A DNA stretch of 6,307 bases from Oligoflexaceae bacterium (GTDB lineage Bacteria; Bdellovibrionota_B; Oligoflexia; Oligoflexales; Oligoflexaceae): positions 1-6,307 of the forward strand of contig CANJJY010000274.1 of the NCBI GenBank assembly GCA_947474445.1, in the 5' to 3' direction. Each line of letters begins with the position of its first letter. The first letter of the stretch is position 1. Made by a program: the position numbers and the translations under genes. The notes under the pieces are model-generated. The model was not told the DNA's origin, searched no databases, and worked only from the letters and a program-made list of their open reading frames with translations. Below, piece after piece: positions 1-6,307 of the stretch.

Positions 1-2840
1 GCCGTCGTGCGGCCCGGCACCGTAATGGTGAGACCATCAGCCTTCGCTTGCTTGACGAGAGCATCCTGACCTTGGGCCTGTACCGGATGAAGATTGAGCC
101 TTTTGCCATAAGGTATAGAGGTTACTTCCGGCCTCATATTAAAGATGACCACGATTTCACTGTACTGGGGATCAAGAGCCTCGCGCTCGCAGACCTCATC
201 GCGGATGCGCATCGCAATGAGCCCGGGACGATCTTCGCTCCCAGGGAGGAAATCCAATCGCTTCATGATCTCCGCGGCCGATGGCAGGCGAAAGAGAATG
301 GAATCTTTTCGAATTGCGAGCAGGTCCTTGAACGCCGCCACCGCTTGGAGCACATCGCTTCTTTCCGGCGCCAGGGGAACATTGTCATAAAGAGCTCGGA
401 TGACGCCGAGATTATTTCCATCTTTATCTGCGGGCGGAAGACCGGAATTCCAATTACTCCGTTCAAAACTCCAATCGATTTGATTATACCAATCGCCCGC
501 ATTGTAGCTGTCGCGCACCAAAGACTTTGATCGCAGAAACTCGGCGCCCATTTCAAAATAAGGCACGCCCATCGCTAGCATATTCAAGCTCAGCCCCAGA
601 TTGTGCACGCGCACGCGCTCGGCGAGGGTCAGCTGATACGGTAGCTTCAATTGTGAAATGTCCCAGAAGGTCTGGTTATCATGATTTTCGATGTAGTTGA
701 TGATTTCACGGGGCTCCGCCGCGTAACCAGCCGCTTGCCCATAGTAATCGATCTCAGCACCTTTCACCGCCTGATGCGCACTATCGATCAGGGTGTAGTC
801 GCGCAGCGTCGCGGCGAGGCCCAAACGCAGACGATCCTGAAGGAGGAGCAGGAGGCGATTCTTCTCCGTCGGGCCGGCGTCTTCATAGGTGAGGGCATCC
901 GTACAGACAGCTCCCGGCTTGGGTGAGAGAAGTCCCCCCCGCCCGTTGTCATCGAAGGCGAGACCATTGACGGGACTTTGCTGATAAAGCTGGACCCCGC
1001 AATCGAAAGGTCCGCCGCCGCGCACGGCATCGCGAAAGCGATCGTTAAATGAGCCGAGACCTGTCCCAGCTAGATTGATCTGTCGCGCGCTCAGAGTCTG
1101 CCTGACGTCGCTTGCCAGCTCGCCCATGGACCAGCCTTCGCCAAAGATATAAACCTCGGGTCCGAGAGCCGCTTGAATATGCTGCATGTTCTTTTTGAAA
1201 TGAAGGCCCATCAAATCAAAGCGAAAGGCATCGACATGATAGGCCTCATTCCAGCGCTTGAGAGTATCGATCATCAGCTTTTCCATCATCACGCGTTCAC
1301 TCGCCGTGTTTTCACAGCAGCTCGACCGCTCTACCGCACCCGACAATGGATCCAATCGATGATAATAGCCCGGCACCACCTTATCGAGCACGGAGAACGG
1401 GGCGAGTCCCGACGCGTAGCTATGATTATAGACGACGTCCATGGCGAGATGCAGACCCACTTCGGCCAGACTCATCGCCATCCGGCGAAATTCTAAAACG
1501 CGGGCCTCGCCTTCGCTCCCTTCTTCGCGGTCAGCAGGATCGCTATAGCTGCCCTCAGGCATTCCATAGTGAACAGGATCATAGCCCCAATTGAAGGAAT
1601 CTCGATCGCTAAGAGCCGCATTGAGGTTTGCGATCTGGCTCGTATTCTTCGGCAAGGCGCTGAAGACCGTGGCGATCGTCTGATCCCGATTCTCCTGACA
1701 GAGCGCTTCGCCTGCGGGTAGAAAAGCACAGAGGGCGGCAAAGGAACTGTCGAGATTGAGAGTCTTTCGCGCATCCTCCTCGACGCTGCCAAAGTCATAG
1801 GCAGGAAGTACCTGAACGTGAGTAAGGCCCGCCGCTTGCAGTTCCTTGAGATGCTTCATGCCACTTGAAAGCGGGCGTCCGGGCATTCCGTTGAGAGTGA
1901 AGGCGCGGTAACTGCCGCGCCAGTGAGGGGGAACACTGAGATCCCGGCTGCTGAAGTCGCGGATATGGAGTTCGTAGTAGACGTGATCCGTCGGCTGCGG
2001 AATCGCCGCGAGACGCAGAGAATCCCAGCCCACTGGTTTGAGCAGGGGATCATCGAGGTCGAGCAGCTGACTCCAAGCTCCGTTGCTAGAACCGCTGACA
2101 GCGTAGGGATCGGTCACTTCGTAGGATTCGATCCGATGCGAGATCGGATGGTACACTTGCAGCGCAAAGCGATAGAGCAATCCTTCGCGTACCCAACTTT
2201 CTTGCAGGGGAGCTGACCAGACTCCGTGATGCTCATGCATCGGCAGCGAGACGCGGAGCGTCTTATTCCGCTCGTAGATGTTGAGGCTGATACTTTGCGC
2301 CGTAGGAGCCCAAAGCTTCACCAACGATCCTTTGCCCAAGGCCAGACCCAGGTGTCCCTCGTAGGCAAACTCCTGATCGAGCACGCCCCCCAGTTGGAGC
2401 TGCGTAGCGGTCAGCACGTGATCGCGCGCATCGAGAGCGACAGCGACCAATTGGGATTTGACCAGCTCGACGACACGAGCGGTCGCCGCGATATGAAAGC
2501 TGCGAAAACCCGACAGATGCGGAAAGTCAGTCTGAGCCTGAGCGCTGATCGCCGCATTGGGTATCAATTCGATTTTTTGAATAGCGGGATCGGTCAAAGC
2601 CAGGTCGACCGCATCGAAATTGATAGCGGCACGGGAACTACTCAGCAGCAGAAAACGAGTCGCCTTGGGTTCGAGTCGCCAGAGAATTTCCTCGGCATTC
2701 ACCCAATGAGCCGCCGCCCCCTTAACTTTGATCTCACTCTCTTCCACACTGGCTTTACTGCGAGACGAGGCGGTCTGAGATCGACAGGACCATGAGCCGA
2801 TAATTCCAAGCAAGAGAAAACCAAGACAAAACTTCTGCAT
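1..2840 (-). CDS. pulA: Pullulanase-type alpha-1,6-glucosidase, predicted lipoprotein (3' end beyond window)
   Basis: Debranching enzyme that hydrolyses alpha-1,6 links in pullulan, amylopectin and limit dextrins. The frame is open for 946 codons and leaves the window at the left edge. ATG 2840 is the only start after an in-frame TGA at 2877-2879, and AAGGGA lies 8 nt upstream. Residues 1-18 form a hydrophobic signal ending SWSC (Cys19), an atypical lipobox. About residues 42-150 match the pullulanase N2 domain (AHWVN at 44-48). A CBM48-like module follows (LWAPTAQ, W177; YEVTDPYA 240-247). The GH13 barrel shows HIRDFS (292-297), FNWGYDP (416-422), DVVYNH (468-473), FRFDLMG with nucleophile Asp542, FGEGW with acid/base Glu568, and ENHDNQ with Asp721. 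The double Cys 508-509 also occurs in Klebsiella PulA. The C-terminus (about 775 onward) matches the DUF3372 domain, and VPGRTT(A) suggests only a few residues are missing. A CBM41 module, present in Klebsiella PulA, is absent. Family assignment is very secure; surface location is inferred. Confidence 0.96.
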   Translation of the reverse strand, partial: MQKFCLGFLLLGIIGSWSCRSQTASSRSKASVEESEIKVKGAAAHWVNAEEILWRLEPKATRFLLLSSSRAAINFDAVDLALTDPAIQKIELIPNAAISAQAQTDFPHLSGFRSFHIAATARVVELVKSQLVAVALDARDHVLTATQLQLGGVLDQEFAYEGHLGLALGKGSLVKLWAPTAQSISLNIYERNKTLRVSLPMHEHHGVWSAPLQESWVREGLLYRFALQVYHPISHRIESYEVTDPYAVSGSSNGAWSQLLDLDDPLLKPVGWDSLRLAAIPQPTDHVYYELHIRDFSSRDLSVPPHWRGSYRAFTLNGMPGRPLSSGMKHLKELQAAGLTHVQVLPAYDFGSVEEDARKTLNLDSSFAALCAFLPAGEALCQENRDQTIATVFSALPKNTSQIANLNAALSDRDSFNWGYDPVHYGMPEGSYSDPADREEGSEGEARVLEFRRMAMSLAEVGLHLAMDVVYNHSYASGLAPFSVLDKVVPGYYHRLDPLSGAVERSSCCENTASERVMMEKLMIDTLKRWNEAYHVDAFRFDLMGLHFKKNMQHIQAALGPEVYIFGEGWSMGELASDVRQTLSARQINLAGTGLGSFNDRFRDAVRGGGPFDCGVQLYQQSPVNGLAFDDNGRGGLLSPKPGAVCTDALTYEDAGPTEKNRLLLLLQDRLRLGLAATLRDYTLIDSAHQAVKGAEIDYYGQAAGYAAEPREIINYIENHDNQTFWDISQLKLPYQLTLAERVRVHNLGLSLNMLAMGVPYFEMGAEFLRSKSLVRDSYNAGDWYNQIDWSFERSNWNSGLPPADKDGNNLGVIRALYDNVPLAPERSDVLQAVAAFKDLLAIRKDSILFRLPSAAEIMKRLDFLPGSEDRPGLIAMRIRDEVCEREALDPQYSEIVVIFNMRPEVTSIPYGKRLNLHPVQAQGQDALVKQAKADGLTITVPGRTT

Positions 2841-2848
2841 CCAAAAAT

Positions 2849-2854
2849 TCCCTT
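2849..2854 (-). promoter_or_regulatory. Ribosome binding site of pulA
   Basis: On the minus strand this reads AAGGGA, 8 nt before ATG 2840. Together with the in-frame stop at 2877-2879, and no other start codon between, it fixes the pullulanase start. Confidence 0.7.
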
Positions 2855-2910
2855 CGGCAAGTACAAGCGGGAACCCTCAGGATCAAGCCTGTCACCCCTA
2901 TTGATAGAAC

Positions 2911-2939
2911 TTTTTAGGCTTTTTGCTCGCATTTCTCAA
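2911..2939 (-). promoter_or_regulatory. Candidate sigma70-type promoter for pulA
   Basis: Minus-strand TTGAGA (2934-2939, 5 of 6 to the -35 consensus) is followed after 17 nt by TAAAAA (2911-2916, 4 of 6 to the -10 consensus). Transcription would begin near 2903 and give a leader of about 60 nt. The match is modest and AT-rich stretches produce chance hits, so this is only a candidate. Confidence 0.28.
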
Positions 2940-3056
2940 GGAGAAAGAAAGCGCGAGCGGAAGGATAATGAGACATATTACCCGCTATTCACCCTCAGTT
3001 TTCCTATGCTAAGAGTCATCCCAGATGCCCCGATCTCCGTCAGAATCCCTCCCATT

Positions 3057-3063
3057 GAAAGGA
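3057..3063 (+). promoter_or_regulatory. Ribosome binding site that decides the start of the transglutaminase-like gene
   Basis: GAAAGGA ends 6 nt before ATG 3070 but directly abuts ATG 3064 and lies well downstream of ATG 3025. It therefore favours 3070. That start also gives a compact lipoprotein signal beginning MKW, instead of one preceded by a polar 15-residue extension. Confidence 0.65.
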
Positions 3064-3069
3064 ATGCGC

Positions 3070-4947
3070 ATGAAATGGAGTCTGTGCACGTTTGCCCTCT
3101 GCCCTATGCTGACCCTCTCCGCTTGCCACTCTCAGTCAACTCCAAGCAGTGAGGCCAAGGCTCAAATCGATGCCGCCAACAGCCTTCTCACATCTTTCGG
3201 CCTGCCCTCCATGCCGACCTATGATGAACTGCTGGCATTGACGTCTGTGACCCTGAAAGATCCCGCAGGAGCGCCTCGCCTCCCTTGGGTCGACTCCTAT
3301 TGGCCCACGCAGGATAAGGGCCTAGCGCGTCGCTGGGGCTATATCAACGCTTTCAACGAACCCAATCGCCAGAGCACGAGCGATTTCATGCTCGGCGCCT
3401 ACTTCTCCACGCAGCAGGAAAATTTGAGAAAACCGGACGGGATGATCAGCGTGAATCTAGCACCAGCTGAAAAGTTTGATATCGTCTATCGACTTAAGAA
3501 AGGCTACGATCTGCTCGTCCCCATCTCAAATCTTGAATCATTGACGGCCCTCGATGAAAAGCAAAAAGAATTTGCGGCGAACGATCTCGATACGGGCGCG
3601 ATCCTCACAGAGAAACGATCGTTAGCGCAAGATTACTTGCAAACCCTCACCGCTCCTTCTGTTAACGCCGGATCCTACTCGCCCATGACAGAAGAAAGCT
3701 TAAAAAAATGGCTCACGAAGGCTTCCGACGCTCGCTATCAGTTCCCCGGCACAGAAAATTCAGGCATCGATTGGTCCTGGGAAGGTATCTGTGATGGTTG
3801 GGCCTCCGCCGCGCTCCAGTCGGCAGAACCCAAGCACGCGGTGCGGGTTGAAATTCCTCAGCCGTCTGGTCCCGCCAGGTCCCTGTTTTTCACCGAAGGC
3901 GATATGCGCGCCTATCTCTCGCGCGTGTGGTCGAGCGATAGTGGCAAGGGCCGATTCATGGTGGGACGTCGCTGTGAGGCTAACACGCAAAATCCTCAGC
4001 TCGGCGTTCCCTCCAATGCAGAAGGTCGCGCCATCTCAGGACAGATGAAATATGAGAGGTCAGAGGGAGGGTATCTGACGAGCCCCTTTTCCATCGTCCA
4101 AGATTACCCGCAATCCACCCCCGGATTCAGCCTCTACCGCATTATTCTCGAACGCGAATGGAGCGACCAGGGGCCCCGCTTTGCCTTTCTCATCCAGCAG
4201 GGTGCGGAAGGTCCGAAAGCTTCATACCGGGTCGCCTTTGATGAAGCGACTGCTCTCAGTGAAATCGAAAATCCCACAGCTCCCAAGACCAGTCGCCTGA
4301 CAAAAGATGTGGAGATCTATGGCTGCTGGGACGTTAATCCAGCCAGCTTTCATACCCTCATCGCCAAAAGCCTCGGCGAACGGAATCAGGGCATCATCAT
4401 GGACAGGACTCAAAATGGGCAGGTCTGGAATCAACCGATCGCCAAAGCTGAATTCAAGATCGAGGAGCTGCGGCCCATCGCTGATCTGAAAGACATCGAC
4501 ACGCTCGCCGTCTACCGGTCCCCCGGAACCGCCTTCATCGCCCAGGTTTCAGCTGAGATCTTTTGGGCCAAGGAACCCAAGCAGCCCTCTCTCACCTATC
4601 AAGTCAAAGATAAGGATCTCGATGCCCTCAACTTCAACAGCTCGACCTATACCTATACTCTGGAATTCGATCAGGACAAGCGTCTCATTGGTGGAGAATG
4701 GGGTGATTTCGCTAAAGCGGCGCTTCCGGCGGACAATCCCGACTTCGTCTTTGGTTTTAACACCGCGCAGACCGAACCTGATTTAAGCGGAGCCCCAGCT
4801 TTTATCCAAGAAGGCTATGATCGGGTGATTAAGAAAATTCATGAATGTTCCCTCTCCCTTGAGGCGACTGGCAAACTCACCTTGACCTCAAAGGTCGGAG
4901 GGGCGACGACCAGACAAGTGTTGACCTATTCCACCTGCCCACTCTGA
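3070..4947 (+). CDS. Predicted lipoprotein of the transglutaminase-elicitor (Phytophthora GP42-like) family
   Basis: Likely a secreted protein-crosslinking transglutaminase or a relative of one, 625 residues. Start 3070 is chosen by its ribosome binding site; ATG 3025 and 3064 are in frame. The signal peptide ends in lipobox LSAC with Cys19, followed by a polar Ser-rich linker. Residues about 30-225 are unrecognised. The central part has DWSWEGICDGWA with Cys241 as candidate nucleophile, followed by SAALQSAEP. Further on come CWDVNPASFH with His428 and IIMDRTQNG with Asp445, in the Cys-His-Asp order expected of transglutaminases. Immediately after is VWNQP (452-456), the core of the Pep-13 elicitor peptide of the oomycete enzyme. 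IGGEW (540-544) and NPDFVFGF close the domain. A C-terminal tail of about 35 residues carries Cys593 and Cys623, which could pair. The Cys-to-His distance of 187 residues seems long and suggests an insert. It is divergent from pulA. The family call is good; activity and substrate are inferred. A papain-like protease was considered and is less likely. Confidence 0.83.
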   Translation: MKWSLCTFALCPMLTLSACHSQSTPSSEAKAQIDAANSLLTSFGLPSMPTYDELLALTSVTLKDPAGAPRLPWVDSYWPTQDKGLARRWGYINAFNEPNRQSTSDFMLGAYFSTQQENLRKPDGMISVNLAPAEKFDIVYRLKKGYDLLVPISNLESLTALDEKQKEFAANDLDTGAILTEKRSLAQDYLQTLTAPSVNAGSYSPMTEESLKKWLTKASDARYQFPGTENSGIDWSWEGICDGWASAALQSAEPKHAVRVEIPQPSGPARSLFFTEGDMRAYLSRVWSSDSGKGRFMVGRRCEANTQNPQLGVPSNAEGRAISGQMKYERSEGGYLTSPFSIVQDYPQSTPGFSLYRIILEREWSDQGPRFAFLIQQGAEGPKASYRVAFDEATALSEIENPTAPKTSRLTKDVEIYGCWDVNPASFHTLIAKSLGERNQGIIMDRTQNGQVWNQPIAKAEFKIEELRPIADLKDIDTLAVYRSPGTAFIAQVSAEIFWAKEPKQPSLTYQVKDKDLDALNFNSSTYTYTLEFDQDKRLIGGEWGDFAKAALPADNPDFVFGFNTAQTEPDLSGAPAFIQEGYDRVIKKIHECSLSLEATGKLTLTSKVGGATTRQVLTYSTCPL

Positions 4948-4974
4948 TATCTGACAACCACCAGCTCCCCCATC

Positions 4975-5005
4975 GACCTCGTAAAATCGTAGGGTTTCCG
5001 AGGTC
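4975..5005 (+). other. Hairpin downstream of the transglutaminase-like gene, possible weak terminator
   Basis: GACCTCG (4975-4981) pairs with CGAGGTC (4999-5005). After one mismatch, AAA (4983-4985) can pair with TTT (4995-4997), leaving a 9-nt loop. The stem starts 27 nt after the stop codon, a typical place for a terminator. No T-tract follows on either strand, so it is not a canonical intrinsic terminator. It may be an RNA-stabilising stem or a chance structure. Confidence 0.35.
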
Positions 5006-5087
5006 CCTATCCTCCAGCCCCCTCATATTTTTGCCAGCGACCGTCCAGAGCGAGAGCATTGCGCGACGTTCCTTTTCCTCTACTTTA

Positions 5088-5097
5088 GGCTTAAGCC
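5088..5097. other. Perfect 10-bp palindrome upstream of the hydrolase gene
   Basis: GGCTTAAGCC is fully self-complementary and lies about 100 bp before the GTG start. It could be a dimer-binding operator half-site pair, but palindromes of this length arise by chance and no second copy was seen in the window. Confidence 0.2.
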
Positions 5098-5181
5098 CCG
5101 AGACAATTCAGAACCTTCGTCCCGGCAGAGAGGGCATCGAACTTGCAGAGATTTCTGTACTAGGAATTGAGATTATGACGT

Positions 5182-5186
5182 GAGGA
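5182..5186 (+). promoter_or_regulatory. Ribosome binding site supporting a GTG start
   Basis: GAGGA lies 7 nt before GTG 5194. An in-frame TGA at 5176-5178 excludes any longer frame, and no ATG lies in between, so the GTG start is well supported. Confidence 0.7.
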
Positions 5187-5193
5187 AAGAATC

Positions 5194-6183
5194 GTGCAGC
5201 TCATTGAGTTACTGCTGATCATTTCTATGACGGGAGCCTGTGGCTCAGCGCTGGCACCTTCCCATCAAGATAGACGTCCCCAGGCAAAGGCCACAAATGA
5301 GATCACTGCGCAGCGGCAGGTGATCGATGGGACAGCCGATCAAGAGACAGCTGATACGGGGTCGGTCAGCGGAGTACAAACCGAAAAGACTCTTCAAAAG
5401 CCCATCGAATTCTACTCCGTGGGCCCCTATCGCGTCGGCAGCAGTGGCGAAAGTCTGGAAGATCCTGGCTATGCGGCGGCTGAAATCTTCTATCCGACCA
5501 ACACGGGTCGCATGAATCTGCCCGTGGTGACTATCAGTGGTGGCTTTAGCAACTTCAAGGAAGATGTGACGTTTATAGCCCGCCATCTCGCAAGCTATGG
5601 GATCATCTCCGTTACCTTCACGCCGGTCGACAATCTCAGCTTGGATCCCAACATGTGGGCCCAAGGGCACCGTGCAGCTCTTGAAAAGGTTTTGAGTGAG
5701 ACGACGCGTAAGGGCAGCCCTCTTTTTCAGAAAGCCATTGATCGTAGCCGACTGGCAAATTTGGGCTTTTCTTTGGGCGGAGCTGGCGCGATCCTCGCGG
5801 CACTTTCCTCGCCTCGTTCGATCAAGGCGACAGTCGCTCTGTGCCCTTTCCTCCCCGAGACACCGAGTCCTGACGTTGCGACTCTGTTACTGACCGGCGA
5901 TGCCGACATCGTCGCAGACTCAAGTTACGTCGCCGAAGCCTATAGCTTAGCAGACGCCAAAACTCCCAAAGCTTTTGTCAAAGTCTCTGGCTTAGGCCAC
6001 ACCGATGTTTTGCAGGACGGGGTCTTTCGCCCGACTTTGACTTATTATCTGACGGCTTGGCTCCAGCTCTTTCTCCACGATGATCCGCCCTTGACCAAGG
6101 TATTTGATCGGGGCGGATACGCGGCAGATGCTGTACCGCCCTCCATCATCGGCAAAGCTCTCCTCGAATTCAAGACCGATTGA
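5194..6183 (+). CDS. Alpha/beta hydrolase lipoprotein of the cutinase/PETase (polyester hydrolase) type
   Basis: A predicted secreted esterase of 329 residues with a GTG start. The signal peptide ends MTGAC (Cys16); its N-region lacks Lys or Arg before the hydrophobic stretch, which is unusual. Residues 17-70 are a polar, low-complexity tether. The catalytic domain starts at about 72 with GPYRV and YPTNTG (100-105), as in PETase-like enzymes. The triad is Ser193 in GFSLGG, Asp238 in GDADIV and His269 in GLGHTD. Spacings of 45 and 31 residues closely match 160-206-237 of Ideonella PETase. The oxyanion-hole loop is GGFSN, with Phe118 where PETase has Tyr87; Phe192 and Phe219 appear to sit at PETase Trp159 and Trp185. 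The cysteines of the PETase active-site disulfide are missing. Its 3' end overlaps a convergent open frame by 14 bp. It could act on cutin-like polyesters, lipids or small esters; the substrate is not predictable. Dienelactone hydrolase is less likely because the nucleophile is Ser, not Cys. Confidence 0.87.
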   Translation: MQLIELLLIISMTGACGSALAPSHQDRRPQAKATNEITAQRQVIDGTADQETADTGSVSGVQTEKTLQKPIEFYSVGPYRVGSSGESLEDPGYAAAEIFYPTNTGRMNLPVVTISGGFSNFKEDVTFIARHLASYGIISVTFTPVDNLSLDPNMWAQGHRAALEKVLSETTRKGSPLFQKAIDRSRLANLGFSLGGAGAILAALSSPRSIKATVALCPFLPETPSPDVATLLLTGDADIVADSSYVAEAYSLADAKTPKAFVKVSGLGHTDVLQDGVFRPTLTYYLTAWLQLFLHDDPPLTKVFDRGGYAADAVPPSIIGKALLEFKTD

Positions 6184-6307
6184 GCAGCGGCACAGTCTGG
6201 TCCAGCAGTGGCGGCAGGGTCAGGTAGTTCCGAAAGAGGACTTTATAGGATTCATCATCACTCATCTTGTAAATCGAAGCGCGCAGAAACAGCTCTGGTT
6301 TTCCCCA
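6170..6307 (-). CDS. C-terminus of an unrecognised protein (5' part beyond window)
   Basis: Reading inward from the right edge on the minus strand, one frame stays open for 45 codons and ends at TGA 6172-6170. The other two minus frames stop within about 16 codons. The peptide includes RASIYKMSDDESYKVL and YLTLPPLLDQTVPLLNRS, a plausible mix of charged and hydrophobic residues for a folded C-terminus. The stop lies inside the end of the hydrolase gene, giving a tail-to-tail overlap of 14 bp. I do not recognise the family. The evidence is frame openness and composition only, so it may be non-coding. Confidence 0.5.
   Translation of the reverse strand, partial: WGKPELFLRASIYKMSDDESYKVLFRNYLTLPPLLDQTVPLLNRS

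Larger units (their letters stand above)
2841..3069. other. Divergent intergenic region between pulA and the transglutaminase-like gene
   Basis: This 229-bp stretch has no convincing gene. It lies between two diverging genes, so it should hold promoters for both. It is locally AT-rich at 2900-3010, unlike the flanking coding sequence. On the plus strand GATAAT (2963-2968) and TATGCT (3005-3010) resemble -10 elements, but neither has a good -35 partner at 16-18 nt. No clear inverted-repeat operator was found. Confidence 0.6.
4948..5193. other. Intergenic region without a recognisable gene
   Basis: This 246-bp stretch separates two lipoprotein genes on the same strand. It contains a hairpin at 4975-5005 and a 10-bp palindrome at 5088-5097, both described separately. 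No open frame here has a ribosome binding site and coding character. The gap is long enough for the downstream gene to have its own promoter, but no convincing -35/-10 pair was found. Confidence 0.55.

Noticed and set aside
48..530. A 160-codon open frame on the plus strand
   Set aside because: It lies wholly antisense to the C-terminal part of the pullulanase, whose frame is confirmed by family motifs. No ribosome binding site or recognisable protein content.
1173..1594. Two overlapping plus-strand open frames of about 80-107 codons
   Set aside because: Both run antisense through the catalytic core of the pullulanase, between DVVYNH and FRFDLMG, and look like shadows.
2226..2795. A 189-codon open frame on the plus strand
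   Set aside because: Antisense to the N2 and CBM48 regions of the pullulanase. Its openness follows from the codon use of the real gene on the other strand.
1..2840. Possible frameshift in the pullulanase, because no single long minus-strand frame ends inside the window
   Set aside because: Codon phase was checked at nine motifs from W177 to Asp721 and to the last codon. All are in the frame of ATG 2840, so the gene is intact and simply runs off the left edge.
2841..2900. MalT-like box (GGGGTGACAGG on the minus strand) upstream of pulA
   Set aside because: The match to the MalT consensus is partial, only one copy is present, and MalT is typical of enteric bacteria. Not enough to call.
3775..3820. 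Papain-like cysteine protease motif around GICDGWA
   Set aside because: It superficially resembles the papain Cys region, but the downstream SFH, IMD, VWNQP and IGGEW motifs fit the transglutaminase-elicitor family better.
5190..6183. Dienelactone hydrolase annotation for the third gene
   Set aside because: Dienelactone hydrolases use a Cys nucleophile. This protein has Ser193 in GFSLGG and the triad spacing and N-terminal YPTN motif of PETase/cutinase-like enzymes.

Overview
The window looks like chromosomal DNA of a Gram-negative bacterium with mid-range GC. It is dense in genes for secreted enzymes. All three assignable genes begin with a signal peptide followed by a cysteine, so their products are probably lipoproteins on an outer membrane. 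The gene style (short intergenic gaps, many unrelated lipoprotein hydrolases) would fit Oligoflexia/Bdellovibrionota or a related free-living proteobacterial lineage. That placement is a guess from style and no marker gene supports it.

Layout. Bases 1-2840 (minus strand) hold a pulA-type pullulanase (GH13). It is complete at its N-terminus and lacks probably only a few C-terminal residues, which lie beyond the left edge. A 229-bp divergent intergenic region (2841-3069) separates it from a plus-strand lipoprotein gene (3070-4947). That product carries the hallmarks of the transglutaminase-elicitor family known from the Phytophthora GP42 protein, including a version of the Pep-13 motif (VWNQP). 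After 246 bp with no gene (4948-5193) comes a second plus-strand lipoprotein gene (5194-6183). It encodes an alpha/beta hydrolase whose Ser-Asp-His triad has the spacing of the cutinase/PETase polyester-hydrolase family. At the right edge, a minus-strand open frame (6170-6307) looks like the last 45 codons of a convergent gene.

How they may work together. The three enzymes would act outside the cytoplasm on different polymers: alpha-1,6 branches of starch or pullulan, glutamine side chains of proteins, and ester bonds. They are not obviously one operon, because the pullulanase is divergent and each plus-strand gene has a roomy leader. The best reading is a neighbourhood of independent surface or periplasmic enzymes rather than a single pathway. 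No RNA gene, CRISPR array, insertion sequence or phage remnant was seen.
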